37,766 nt of DNA from contig NZ_KB906622.1 in the NCBI RefSeq assembly GCF_000381525.1, forward strand, positions 1 through 37,766. The letters are read 5' to 3'. The notes beneath the pieces were generated by a model. The model saw only the letters and a program-made list of their open reading frames with translations. It did not search any database and was not told the origin of the DNA. Made by a program: the position numbers and the translations under genes. Positions within the stretch are counted from its first letter, which is position 1. Each line of letters opens with the position of its first letter. This DNA comes from Peptostreptococcus anaerobius VPI 4330 = DSM 2949 (lineage in GTDB: Bacteria > Bacillota > Clostridia > Peptostreptococcales > Peptostreptococcaceae). Below, one piece after another: positions 8,610 to 15,984 of this stretch.

Positions 8610-9959
8610 TTACCTCCTCTTGCCTTGTAGGTATGATGTTGTATGCTCATTAGCTACAAATACCTCATCCCTCATTATTTCCTTGTTAAAACCAATATTA
8701 GTCTTTATACCATCTATTACAAACTCATCTAGAGCCCTCTTCATTATATCGATTGCATTTTTCCTGTCTTTTCCATAGGCTATTAGCTTGACTAGCATAG
8801 AGTCGTAAAAAGGCAGTACCATATAACCTTGGTATATAGAGGAGTCTATCCTAACCCCATAGCCACCCGGTATATTGAGGCCCTCTATCCTACCAACGCT
8901 CGGCATAAAATTATTATCTTCATCATAGGCGTTGATTCTGCACTCTATAGCATGACCTGTAAATGTAATGTCTTTTTGCTCATAGGCAAGTTTTTCCATA
9001 GACGCTATGTTTATCTGTTCTCTGATTATATCTATACCTGTTATCATCTCTGTGACCGGATGCTCAACCTGTATCCTGGTATTCATCTCCATAAAGTATG
9101 CCTTACCATCCTTGTCAACAAGAAACTCTATAGTGCCTGCATTTGCATAGCCTACATACTTAGCAGCCCTTGTAGCCATATCGTATAGGTAGTTCATAGT
9201 CTCATCTCTTATAGAAGTTGCTGGTGCCTCTTCTATAATCTTTTGGTGGTTCATCTGTATAGAACAATCACGAGAACCTAGGTGGACCACATTTCCATGC
9301 TCATCTGCAAGTATCTGTACCTCTATATGTCTAGGATCATCTATATATTTTTCTATATAGACCTCCTTGTCACCAAAGGCATTTTCCGCTTCTTTTCTGG
9401 CTGACATAAAGGCAGACTCTAGGTCCTGACCTTCTCTTACAAGTCTCATGCCCTTGCCACCTCCACCAGACCTAGCCTTGATGATGATTGGATATCCTAT
9501 CTGCTCACATATGATCTTTGCGAGCTCAATATTTTCTACCACTGTTTCAGAACCTTCTACAACAGGAAGCCCAGCCTCCTTCATAAGTCTCTTGGCCTCT
9601 TCCTTATCTCCCATCAAAGATATTAGCCTGCTGGATGGACCTATGAATTTTATCTCATATATCTCACACAGCTTGGCAAAAGATGAATTCTCAGACAAAA
9701 ATCCAAATCCTGGATGTATGGCATCCGCACCTGTTACAAGGGCTGCATTTATTATCTGTACCTTATTTAGGTAGCTGTCCTTGACATTTTTAGGTCCTAT
9801 GCAAATACTCTCGTCTGCTATCTGTACATGTAGGCTGTCCCTATCGACATCAGAAAATATGGCAACCGACCTGATTCCCATGTCCTTAAGTGTCCTGATA
9901 ATCCTAACTGCAATCTCTCCCCTGTTGGCAACCAGTACTTTTTTTATAGGCCTAATCAT
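8610..9959 (-). CDS. accC: Biotin carboxylase subunit of acetyl-CoA carboxylase
   Basis: AccC is the ATP-grasp enzyme that carboxylates the biotin on AccB. The 449-residue protein shows [12 protein letters not shown] at 12-23, [10 protein letters not shown] at 82-91, the glycine-rich ATP loop GGGGKGM at 165-171 and the HIEVQILAD motif. The active-site block is [16 protein letters not shown] with metal ligand Glu291 and Arg295. The length fits a stand-alone biotin carboxylase rather than a pyruvate carboxylase. It is separated from accB by one base and from accD by two. Confidence 0.96.
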   Translation of the reverse strand: MIRPIKKVLVANRGEIAVRIIRTLKDMGIRSVAIFSDVDRDSLHVQIADESICIGPKNVKDSYLNKVQIINAALVTGADAIHPGFGFLSENSSFAKLCEIYEIKFIGPSSRLISLMGDKEEAKRLMKEAGLPVVEGSETVVENIELAKIICEQIGYPIIIKARSGGGGKGMRLVREGQDLESAFMSARKEAENAFGDKEVYIEKYIDDPRHIEVQILADEHGNVVHLGSRDCSIQMNHQKIIEEAPATSIRDETMNYLYDMATRAAKYVGYANAGTIEFLVDKDGKAYFMEMNTRIQVEHPVTEMITGIDIIREQINIASMEKLAYEQKDITFTGHAIECRINAYDEDNNFMPSVGRIEGLNIPGGYGVRIDSSIYQGYMVLPFYDSMLVKLIAYGKDRKNAIDIMKRALDEFVIDGIKTNIGFNKEIMRDEVFVANEHTTSYLQGKRR

Positions 9960-9960
9960 C

Positions 9961-10503
9961 TTAGACCTCCCTTACTCTGAATAGGGCTTGACCAAATTCT
10001 ACGACTTCTTGGTCTTCAACCAATACTTCTACAATTTCACAATCAAAGCAAGACTTTACTTCGTTCATCAATTTCATAGACTCTATGATACAGACAACCT
10101 GTCCCTTCTTGATCTTGTCACCAACCTTGGCAAATACTGGTTCATCAGGTGATGGACTCGTATAAAAAGTACCTATCATTGTGGATGTTATATCCTTCAA
10201 ATCAGATTGATCGACCTTGTCACTTGGACATTCTCCAACATTTGAAGAATCATCCGATGATATAGGTCCCATATTTGTATTGTGGCTGTCCATATTATTT
10301 TGTAATCCAAAGCTTCTATTTGATAATTTTTCTTGATTAATATTTTCAATATTTGATCCCAATAAATGACTGCTCAGCATATTACTATATGCATTTGACT
10401 TGGTTCTCAGGACCAAACTATCCGTACCCTGCCTGTACTCAAGTTCTCCCAGACCAGCATCATTCATTATTTGAGCCAAATTTTTTATAAATTCTAACTC
10501 CAT
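9961..10503 (-). CDS. accB: Biotin carboxyl carrier protein
   Basis: AccB carries the biotin that shuttles CO2 from AccC to the AccAD carboxyltransferase. The C-terminal biotinyl domain (about residues 105-180) contains the ESMKLMNEV motif; its Lys144 (with this start) is the biotinylation site. A thumb-like insertion TSPSPDEPVFAKVGD precedes it. The middle (about 40-105) is a low-complexity Ser/Asn/Asp linker, as usual. I chose the ATG at 10503; a TTG two codons upstream (10509) sits closer to AGGAGG and cannot be ruled out. It is the first gene of the operon. Confidence 0.92.
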   Translation of the reverse strand: MELEFIKNLAQIMNDAGLGELEYRQGTDSLVLRTKSNAYSNMLSSHLLGSNIENINQEKLSNRSFGLQNNMDSHNTNMGPISSDDSSNVGECPSDKVDQSDLKDITSTMIGTFYTSPSPDEPVFAKVGDKIKKGQVVCIIESMKLMNEVKSCFDCEIVEVLVEDQEVVEFGQALFRVREV

Positions 10504-10526
10504 ACTCAATATACCTCCTAACTTAT

Positions 10527-10539
10527 TTTGATAGTCAAA
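10527..10539 (-). promoter_or_regulatory. FabT-like operator upstream of accB
   Basis: On the minus strand TTTGACTATCAAA forms an inverted repeat with TTTGA and TCAAA arms and a three-base centre. The streptococcal FabT box has the same arm-spacer-arm form (TTTGA-N3-TCAAA). It begins 14 nt downstream of the accB -10 hexamer, in the expected early transcribed region, and 24 nt before the accB ATG. The operon it controls contains the FabT-like gene, which implies autoregulation. Confidence 0.7.
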
Positions 10540-10553
10540 GTATTATATTGGAT

Positions 10554-10582
10554 ATTATATGACTAAGTATGGAAAAGGTCAA
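10554..10582 (-). promoter_or_regulatory. Sigma-A type promoter of the acc-fab operon
   Basis: On the minus strand TTGACC (10577-10582) and TATAAT (10554-10559) are separated by exactly 17 bases. The 5' leader to accB is about 45 nt and holds the FabT-like operator and an AGGAGG ribosome-binding site. No other promoter this good is seen inside the operon. Confidence 0.78.
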
Positions 10583-10627
10583 TAGTTTATTTTGAATAAC
10601 TTAATATTTTTTCAGATCTGTTTTTTG

Positions 10628-10662
10628 ACAAAATAAAAAAGACCCTTTAAAGTCATGTCTAG
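10628..10662 (-). terminator. Weak candidate terminator after prmC
   Basis: Downstream of the prmC stop the minus strand reads GACTTTAAAGGGTC and then TTTTTTATTTT. The stem is only five pairs, two of them G-U, so it may be leaky and allow read-through from prmC into the acc-fab operon. Confidence 0.3.
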
Positions 10663-10676
10663 GACTATTGAATTTA

Positions 10677-11585
10677 CTAGTTTTTATGAATAAGTCTTCC
10701 AGCTACCATTCTGTTGTAGCCCTGTAAATCTTTTTTGAAGTACAAACAATCAAAACCTACTTTTTCCATTTCATTTTTTATTTTTTCGGCCTGATCGTGA
10801 CCAGACTCAAACACCAACCATCCACCTATTTTTAGAAATTTAGGTGACGATTTAATAATAGACTTGTAAAAATCCATGCCATCATCTCCACCAGCCAGGG
10901 CTAAGATTGGTTCATAGTCCTTTACATCCGGTTCTAATCCTTCTATGACATGGTCCTCTATATATGGTGGGTTTGAAACTAGGATGTCTAGACTATCGAG
11001 ATAGACCTCTAAGTCACTACTAGAAAATAGGTCAGACTCTACAAAGTCTACACAGGCTCCAAGCCCAAGCCTTCTTCTGTTGACTCTTGCAACATCTATA
11101 GCCTCCTTGGATATATCGACACCACATATCTGAAGATCGACACTCGACAATTTAGCAATACTAAGGGCTATAGCACCAGAGCCAAGGCACATATCCATGA
11201 CCTTGATAGGACCATTCTCACCCTCTTTTGGTGCCCTGTCAATTATATCCAGTACTTCTTCAACTATTATTTCAGTATCCGGTCTAGGTATTAGAACATT
11301 TTCGTTCACATAGAAATTTAGGCCCATAAATTCTTTTTCATTTATGATATAGGCAATTGGTTTTCTCATAGACCTCTGCTCTAACATTCTTTCAAATTCT
11401 TTTATCTCTTCCGGGTGCATAGGCTTGTCATAGGACATCATCAGCTTCATCCTGTCAAAATCCATGACCTTACAAAGCATAAGGTCTACATCCAACCTTG
11501 GACTTGGACTTGAATCCTTTAATTTATCCATTCCATATTCTATTGCATCTTTTAATCTATAGTTTATTGTATTATTATCTATCAT
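10677..11585 (-). CDS. prmC: Release factor glutamine methyltransferase PrmC/HemK
   Basis: PrmC methylates the glutamine of the GGQ motif in peptide release factors RF1 and RF2. The 302-residue protein has the N-terminal helical substrate-binding domain (to about 80). The Rossmann SAM-binding fold follows, with VMDMCLGSGAIALSIA at 129-144 and the NPPY catalytic motif at 205-208. PRPDTE at 100-105 is a PrmC signature. AAGGAGG lies close before the ATG. In many Firmicutes prmC follows prfA; here prfA is not in the window and the upstream side is a phage remnant, which suggests that the old neighbourhood has been broken. Confidence 0.95.
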   Translation of the reverse strand: MIDNNTINYRLKDAIEYGMDKLKDSSPSPRLDVDLMLCKVMDFDRMKLMMSYDKPMHPEEIKEFERMLEQRSMRKPIAYIINEKEFMGLNFYVNENVLIPRPDTEIIVEEVLDIIDRAPKEGENGPIKVMDMCLGSGAIALSIAKLSSVDLQICGVDISKEAIDVARVNRRRLGLGACVDFVESDLFSSSDLEVYLDSLDILVSNPPYIEDHVIEGLEPDVKDYEPILALAGGDDGMDFYKSIIKSSPKFLKIGGWLVFESGHDQAEKIKNEMEKVGFDCLYFKKDLQGYNRMVAGRLIHKN

Positions 11586-11610
11586 AAAACCTCCTTACTC
11601 ACAGTAAACT

Positions 11611-11619
11611 ATTATACCA
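11611..11619 (-). promoter_or_regulatory. Extended -10 promoter of prmC
   Basis: The minus strand carries TGGTATAAT, an extended -10 element, 26 nt upstream of the prmC ATG. The -35 region (TTGGGC at 18 bases) is poor, which fits an extended -10 promoter. Confidence 0.5.
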
Positions 11620-11720
11620 TAATCCTATGTATAAGCCCAAATAATTATCTATTTTTATTTATTAAGTATTTGCAAGCCTTCCAGGTCATGGGTTATTATT
11701 TATGATTATTTATATGATGG

Positions 11721-11775
11721 AAAAAAAAACCACCAAAACCCCATAAATCATGACAACCCGTCCAACGGGTGGTTT
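11721..11775 (-). terminator. Intrinsic terminator at the end of the phage remnant
   Basis: On the minus strand an AAACCACC/GGTGGTTT stem (11768-11775 and 11727-11734) encloses a second hairpin ACCCG/CGGGT. It is followed by a run of T (complement of 11721-11729). It stands after the phage remnant and 100 nt before the prmC promoter, so it would insulate prmC. Confidence 0.65.
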
Positions 11776-11809
11776 GCACACGGACTATAAGCCCAAGGGT
11801 AGCGACGAG

Positions 11810-12075
11810 TCAAATGCACTGGCTTTCACTCTGTTCACACTCTGTCTTATCACCTGATTCATCAGGCTTTGGTTTTGACTTTCTAGGCCTGCCTTTGGTT
11901 TTTTCATCTACTCTATCTACCTTGAAGCCACCACCAAATATTTTTAGGTCTGCTGTGAATCTTTGCTTTTCAACTCCTGATGTTGAGTATTCTTCATTTA
12001 CATTTCCATGAACTAATCAGCACCTGTAAACTTACCGTCTTCTAGTTCAAGATTCTTTAAAAATTCTCTCTTCAT
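11810..12075 (-). pseudogene. Phage structural gene remnant (scaffold start fused to capsid-like piece)
   Basis: A good ribosome-binding site (AAAGGAG) and ATG at 12073-12075 start MKREFLKNLELEDGKFTGAD, then TAG at 12013. The first 13 residues resemble the start of Firmicutes phage scaffolding proteins. Directly after, in another frame down to the stop at 11810-11812, an open stretch encodes VHGNVNEEYSTSGVEKQRF, then a GGGFKVDRV stretch and a charged tail. This may be a piece of a phage structural protein (capsid is a guess). The two pieces look like a deletion product of a scaffold-capsid gene pair. The family assignments are from memory of phage proteins and are tentative; decay of a coding region is clear from the frame change. 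Confidence 0.5.
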
Positions 12076-12101
12076 TGCTATACTCCTTTTCGTTTTTATT
12101 A

Positions 12102-12117
12102 CGCAGATACTACTGCG
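12102..12117. repeat. Small hairpin CGCAG/CTGCG
   Basis: The sequence CGCAGATACTACTGCG forms a 5-bp stem with a 6-base loop, upstream of the phage remnant start codon. There is no T-run, so it is not an intrinsic terminator. Confidence 0.4.
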
Positions 12118-12125
12118 AAGGTTTA

Positions 12126-12207
12126 TTTTAACGACTTATTTGTCGAATTTAGGCATTAAAAATAGACCTTTTAACGACTTGTCTGGGTCGATTTTATGCA
12201 CTAAAAA
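12126..12207. repeat. Two imperfect 37-39 bp direct repeats, each with an inverted repeat
   Basis: TTTTAACGACTT starts both units (12126 and 12169), and each ends with GCA-N-TAAAAA. Each unit contains a small inverted repeat, CGAC/GTCG with 6- and 8-base loops. They lie between the small acidic gene at 12232 and the remnant at 12075, in the leader that would have served the phage structural genes. No coding potential is evident here. Confidence 0.6.
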
Positions 12208-12230
12208 GGCACCCTAACTATTGTAAAGTG
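12199..12230 (-). terminator. Terminator-like repeat after the second small acidic gene
   Basis: On the minus strand GCAC...TAGTTAGGGTGC followed by CTTTTTAG forms a weak hairpin plus T-run. A near copy lies at 13595-13630 after the yjcQ-like pseudogene. Both share TAGTTAGGGTG and the downstream TTTTTAGTGCA, so the segment was duplicated along with the cassette. Confidence 0.45.
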
Positions 12231-12231
12231 C

Positions 12232-12465
12232 TTACTCTTGACTATATTCCCAGTCTAATATCTTGTCATATAACGACTGTACATATTTACCTTTTTCGGT
12301 ATACCAATTTTGCCCATCAGAATCATAATACATACAATCATCACTCGTTAGATACCAATCTACTTCAGTCTGCAAATCTGCATAATTACTTGTATCTACC
12401 ATAAGCTTTATACTGCTATTACAATTTTTCAGATAGTCTATCTCTTCATTTGTTAAGCCAAACAT
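12232..12465 (-). CDS. Small acidic protein, second copy; possible immunity-type partner
   Basis: The 77-residue acidic protein begins MFGLTNEEIDYL and ends with GQNWYTEKGKYVQSLYDKIL followed by DWEY. Its last 30 residues are almost identical to the protein at 13959-14207, while the N-terminal 45 residues differ strongly. It follows the truncated effector-like frame by 13 nt, just as the other copy follows the intact one, with a GAAGG ribosome-binding site. I do not recognise the family. A role as a specific antidote (immunity) protein is inferred only from its small acidic nature, position and paired variation; a phage head accessory protein is the alternative. Confidence 0.6.
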   Translation of the reverse strand: MFGLTNEEIDYLKNCNSSIKLMVDTSNYADLQTEVDWYLTSDDCMYYDSDGQNWYTEKGKYVQSLYDKILDWEYSQE

Positions 12466-12478
12466 ACTTACACCTTCT

Positions 12479-12928
12479 CTATTTCCTCAAATTACATTGA
12501 ATTAAAGTGTTTGTAATTGGGTTATATGTAACTCCACATCTTCCATCTAACCCCAATAATACACTATTACTTCTCTTCTTGATAATACTACCACTAGCCA
12601 AGCACTTTTCTATATCCTCACTAGGCACGCGTTTATGATTCAACTTCTTCATAATTTCTTTTGAATTGTTCGAATTTGCCCAATCATGAGTACCTATTGC
12701 CCTGCCTGTAAAATGATATGATACCCTTTTAATTTCAACTTCATCAGTAGTTTTTATACCAATAAGCTTATCTTCAAGTTCATTGTGATGCTTTTTGAAA
12801 TTACTATACTTTACAAGTGGAGATATTTCACCTTTTTGAACAATGCCTGTATATCCCTTTACAATGTCCCATTCCTTAGTATCATTATACTTTATTTTCT
12901 GAAAATCATCAAATGATTTAACCCCATC
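12479..12928 (-). pseudogene. Truncated second copy of effector-like C-terminal domain
   Basis: The frame runs open from the ISLre2 end at 12929 (an in-frame stop lies just inside the IS) to TAG at 12479, about 149 codons, without a usable start codon. From 12646 to 12928 it is identical except for one base to 14382-14664 of the intact copy. The last about 50 residues (from SEDIEKCLASG to NPITNTLIQCNLRK) differ from the intact copy's NKGIIKCIENG to NPVTGGLVQCNPK. This is therefore a 5'-truncated cassette with a different C-terminal tip, cut off by the IS. Confidence 0.8.
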
Positions 12929-13562
12929 GACAGTGTCAAGTTTTTATGGACTTTTTTATTACAACTAACTCCCTAAAATATTTGACCTATTGCATCCTAT
13001 ACCTTTTATTAAAATTCTTGTAGCTGAGGAGTCATCGAAGATGAATTTTTCCTTATCGAAGATACTCCAATTAAGTTTTTCATTTGTCTTATTGACGCAG
13101 TCCCTGTATTGTTCATTTCCAGTGTTGCTATAAATACTAGAATCAATTTTATTACCATTTTTCTTATACACCCTCAAAACACTTAATTTGCCAAGAACCT
13201 CATTGCTCCATCCCATTGGATTTCTACTAAATCTCTCGGATAATACATGGCTCACCTGGCCCTCTGTACATCTTACTTGAATGTCTAAAGTGTATCTATT
13301 AACAATACCTTCCCAGTTATTTATAATGTAATTACAGGGCTTTCTTCTCGTATCTGAGGTGTTATAATATCCAAACTAAGATTTTTACTTTCTTTTAGAG
13401 TTTTTAATACTTTTTCCACCATATTTATGCATATTTGTTGTATAATAGTTTCCATAGAGATTACACCACCTTTGTTTATTTTTTTGCTCAAATATATTTT
13501 AACACAAGAGGTTGTAATCTCTATTTTTTGTTTCAAAAACTCCATACTTATTTTACACTATC
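12929..13562 (-). mobile_element. ISLre2-family element with large internal deletion
   Basis: The element is about 634 bp. Its ends are inverted repeats of about 28 bp: GACAGTGTCAAG...ATGGAC at 12929-12957 on the plus strand and GATAGTGTAAAA...ATGGAG on the minus strand from 13562 inwards. Full ISLre2 elements are about 1.5 kb or more, so most of the transposase is gone and both ends remain, giving a MITE-like deletion product. I see no target site duplication at the borders, consistent with later recombination or deletion next to it. Confidence 0.72.
12965..13455 (-). pseudogene. ISLre2 (UPF0236) transposase remnant
   Basis: The N-terminal part begins at ATG 13453-13455 behind a GGTGG site (METIIQQICINMVEKVLKTL) and ends in another frame near 13321. 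From about 13345 down to the TAG at 12965 a different frame encodes NNWEGIVNRYTLDIQVRCTE followed by GQVSHVLSERFSRNPMGWS, then LSVLRVYKKNGN. The block EGQVSHVLS-RFSRNPMGWS is characteristic of the C-terminal region of UPF0236/ISLre2 transposases. About 300 internal residues are missing and the join is out of frame, so no active enzyme is made. Confidence 0.72.
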
Positions 13563-13594
13563 AGTCATATATACTCATATAAACCTCATTTTCT

Positions 13595-13630
13595 GCACTA
13601 AAAAAACACCCTAACTACTGTTAAGATGCT
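13595..13630 (-). terminator. Terminator-like repeat after the yjcQ pseudogene
   Basis: On the minus strand GCATCTTAACAGTAGTTAGG and then GTGTTTTTTT make a short hairpin (AAC/GTT inside CATC/GGTG) plus seven T. It begins at the yjcQ stop codon. It is a sequence relative of the segment at 12199-12230. Confidence 0.5.
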
Positions 13631-13940
13631 TATATGAATGGTGTAATGTCTTTTGCATCCTTTAGACCATTCTTGATTCTTTGTATTGTCGAATTTTTCT
13701 GTAAGAACTCCATCCCTTTGATTGTTAGCCTTGCTCAATAGCTTTAAAACCATATCCCCCTGCATAGCTTATTCTTTTAAAACCACTAATAAGTCCATCA
13801 TCAATCATTGATTGAAGTATCTTATTTCTTCTTTCTTCACTAATTTTTAAAGCCTCTAGGAATGTACTATCAAAAACAGTACTGTCCATAGATGCCTCAA
13901 CACCAACCAGTATCTTATACACTATTTTAAGATTATCCAT
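13630..13940 (-). pseudogene. YjcQ-like phage protein, frameshifted
   Basis: The first frame (13725-13940, 71 aa) starts MDNLKIVYKILVGVEASMD and stops at GYGFKAIEQG. One base out of frame, the sequence continues LTIKGMEFLQKNSTIQRIKN and then GLKDAKDITPFI to a stop at 13630-13632. Joined by a one-base shift they form a small winged-helix protein of the YjcQ type (about 102 aa), including the usual L-T-KG-EFL motif near the end. YjcQ-like genes are common in Firmicutes prophages. The shift is not in a homopolymer, so a real mutation is more likely than a read error. Confidence 0.7.
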
Positions 13941-13958
13941 TATACCACCTACTTAAAA

Positions 13959-14207
13959 TCATCTATACTTCCAGTCTAATATCTTGTCATATAACGATTG
14001 TACATACTTACCTTTTTCAGTGTACCAATTCTGACCATTAGTATCATACTCCATACAATCTTCATTAGTCAGATATATATTAATATTTGTTTGAAATTCT
14101 TCAAGGTTTTTAGTTTCTAACGATTCTTTTATATTAGGAAAGTACCCTAAATCATTGGCGTTTTCCAACAAGAAATTTATTTCATTTTCACTCAATCCAA
14201 ACACCAT
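13959..14207 (-). CDS. Small acidic protein, first copy; possible immunity-type partner
   Basis: The 82-residue protein has about 15 acidic and 7 basic residues. It starts behind a strong AAGGAGG site, 10 nt after the stop of the effector-like frame, so the pair is translated together. The C-terminal part (GQNWYTEKGKYVQSLYDKIL, then DWKY) is nearly identical to the copy at 12232-12465; the N-terminal part is diverged. No family is recognised. The pairing of variable toxin tip and variable N-terminal half suggests, but does not prove, a cognate immunity function. Confidence 0.65.
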   Translation of the reverse strand: MVFGLSENEINFLLENANDLGYFPNIKESLETKNLEEFQTNINIYLTNEDCMEYDTNGQNWYTEKGKYVQSLYDKILDWKYR

Positions 14208-14217
14208 TGCGTCCTCC

Positions 14218-14775
14218 TTATTTTGGGTTGCATTGTACTAATCCTCCAGTTACTGGATTTATTGTTATGTCGCAAACACCAATTATTCTGTATGTTGCAC
14301 TATTAATCCTTGTATGAACCAAGTCTCCATTTTCAATACATTTTATAATACCCTTATTAGGCACATGCTTATGATTTAATCTCTTCATAATTTCTTTTGA
14401 ATTGTTCGAATTTGCCCAATCATGAGTACCTATTGCCCTGCCTGTAAAATGATATGATACCCTTTTAATCTCAACTTCATCAGTAGTTTTTATACCAATA
14501 AGCTTATCTTCAAGTTCATTGTGATGCTTTTTGAAATTACTATACTTTACAAGTGGAGATATTTCACCTTTTTGAACAATGCCTGTATATCCCTTTACAA
14601 TGTCCCATTCCTTAGTATCATTATACTTTATTTTCTGAAAATCATCAAATGATTTAACCCCATCATAACCTAAATTCTTGTATTTTTTAAACTGTCTCTT
14701 ATCACTATGTCTGTTTTTCCAGGCTTTTTCTACTGGCTCTTTGCATATTGTTATAGGCTGTTGAACAAGATCCAA
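14218..14775 (-). CDS. Phage-derived BECR/MuF-type effector-like domain protein
   Basis: The 185-residue frame has a TTG start with AAGGA six bases upstream; the frame is open only eleven codons or so further. It looks like the C-terminal region of a longer phage minor head protein. Visible features are SFDDFQKIKYNDTKEWD near 60, then HHNELEDKLIGI, VSYHFTGRAIGTHDW with invariant-looking His and Arg, and an end DITINPVTGGLVQ. The last resembles the closing strand of BECR-fold RNases (barnase-EndoU-colicin E5/RelE group). In temperate phages of Firmicutes such domains are carried by MuF polymorphic toxins with immunity genes downstream. The toxin assignment is an inference; no signature proves activity. 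Confidence 0.5.
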   Translation of the reverse strand: MDLVQQPITICKEPVEKAWKNRHSDKRQFKKYKNLGYDGVKSFDDFQKIKYNDTKEWDIVKGYTGIVQKGEISPLVKYSNFKKHHNELEDKLIGIKTTDEVEIKRVSYHFTGRAIGTHDWANSNNSKEIMKRLNHKHVPNKGIIKCIENGDLVHTRINSATYRIIGVCDITINPVTGGLVQCNPK

Positions 14776-14789
14776 TATTAATCCTTGTG

Positions 14790-15035
14790 CTAATACGGAT
14801 GACTTACCACAACCTCTATAGTATTTTCAACCTTATCAGTCCACATGGAATACCTCTTTCCTAATAGTTCATCGTCCTTAATTCTATTCTTGGCACTTAC
14901 ACTCATATCAACAATATCTTGCCCCACTCTGAACCACCAGACTAAGGAAAATATATATGCTGTTAACATATATACATAATAAATTACTCTTTTTTGCATT
15001 ATGTCATTAAAATACATCGCTATCGATGTAAGCAA
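14790..15035 (-). CDS. Hypothetical small membrane protein (weakly supported)
   Basis: The 81-codon frame opens with TTG and has an internal ATG at residue 7, neither with a convincing ribosome-binding site. Residues about 16-36 (RVIYYVYMLTAYIFSLVWWF) could span the membrane; the rest is hydrophilic (KNRIKDDELLGKRYSMWTDK). It stops 12 nt before the first codons of the effector-like frame. I do not recognise it. It may be part of a decayed phage gene rather than a working one. Confidence 0.3.
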   Translation of the reverse strand: MLTSIAMYFNDIMQKRVIYYVYMLTAYIFSLVWWFRVGQDIVDMSVSAKNRIKDDELLGKRYSMWTDKVENTIEVVVSHPY

Positions 15036-15154
15036 CGATAAAATACCACTAAATATATTTACTATAAAATATTACTTATACAGCTTATGTTCTACTATTC
15101 CTTTCATAAAATTATTGCTATTTTTCGCATTTATAACTATAAATTAGGCAAATG

Positions 15155-15163
15155 TGATATAAT
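15155..15163 (+). promoter_or_regulatory. Extended -10 promoter of azlCD
   Basis: TGATATAAT is an extended -10 element, about 110 nt before the azlC ATG; no good -35 is seen. The 15036-15273 stretch is otherwise AT-rich with no gene or clear riboswitch fold visible. Confidence 0.5.
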
Positions 15164-15273
15164 ATCAATATACTAAATTTTCTTACTTTTTAGTTCAATT
15201 TGGGTTAATTTAGTTAATGTATTTATAAAATAAAGCTCTTTTTAATTAATAACAAAAAAAGAAAGGAGTACTT

Positions 15274-15984
15274 ATGACAAAAAAAGAAAAAATTTGGTCC
15301 GCCTTTTTGACATCTCTTCCAATAGCATTTGGTTATGTGGCTCTTGGAATCATGGGTGGTGCCTTGATACAAAAGGTCGGTTTTAGCGTTATAGAGGTGG
15401 TCTTGTTCTCTGTATTGATATTTTCAGGTAGCGCCGTATTTATAACAGCTAATATGCTGGCAGCTGGTATTTTCCCCCAGATATCCATATATTTGATTGC
15501 GACAATCCTAGTCTCAAGTCTTAGAAATGCCATGTACAGTTCATCCTTGATCAATGAAACTAAAAACATGAAGGGTATCAAAAAACTCCTTTTCACACAG
15601 TTTGTGACGGATGAGACCTTTGCAATAAACAAGATAAAATACGACTCTTCTAGCTACTGGGATGACGATATGGCCCTTTATTTCTCTGTATTCGCAGCTG
15701 TTTTCGGCATGATAGGCAACCTAGTAGGCGCCATATTTGGACAGATTGTAGATATACCTATGGACTTGGCTTTTTTTATGATGTCTAGTATGTTTGTTAT
15801 ACTTACTGTTCTTAGGATTGCAGACAAGATGGATTTAATTATGCTCTTTGTAGCCATAGTAGTATCTTTTATCGTACTTACAATATACCAGGGAGGATTA
15901 GACCTAATAATCATATCCCTGACTGTCACTAGCATAGGCTACTTCCTAGATAGGAGAAAAAGGAGGATGAAAAATGAGTCCTAG
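15274..15984 (+). CDS. azlC: AzlC family branched-chain amino acid exporter, large subunit
   Basis: AzlC and AzlD together export branched-chain amino acids and their analogues (AzlCD/BrnFE type). The 236-residue membrane protein has the AzlC signature near the N-terminus (SLPIAFGYVALGIMGGALIQ), then FSGSAVFITANML and SSLRNAMYSSSL. About five to six hydrophobic spans follow, with a charged middle (DETFAINKIKYD). AAAGGAG precedes the ATG. It overlaps azlD by 11 nt, as is usual for this two-gene unit. Which amino acid it carries cannot be read from the sequence. Confidence 0.92.
   Translation: MTKKEKIWSAFLTSLPIAFGYVALGIMGGALIQKVGFSVIEVVLFSVLIFSGSAVFITANMLAAGIFPQISIYLIATILVSSLRNAMYSSSLINETKNMKGIKKLLFTQFVTDETFAINKIKYDSSSYWDDDMALYFSVFAAVFGMIGNLVGAIFGQIVDIPMDLAFFMMSSMFVILTVLRIADKMDLIMLFVAIVVSFIVLTIYQGGLDLIIISLTVTSIGYFLDRRKRRMKNES

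Noticed and set aside
11769-12011. 80-codon plus-strand frame in the phage remnant
   Set aside because: It is antisense to the capsid-like remnant frame, has no ribosome-binding site and shows no recognisable features.
12126-12207. Direct repeats with hairpins considered as a CRISPR or attachment site
   Set aside because: There are just two imperfect copies separated by 6 bases, no integrase gene nearby and no tRNA; an att site cannot be supported.
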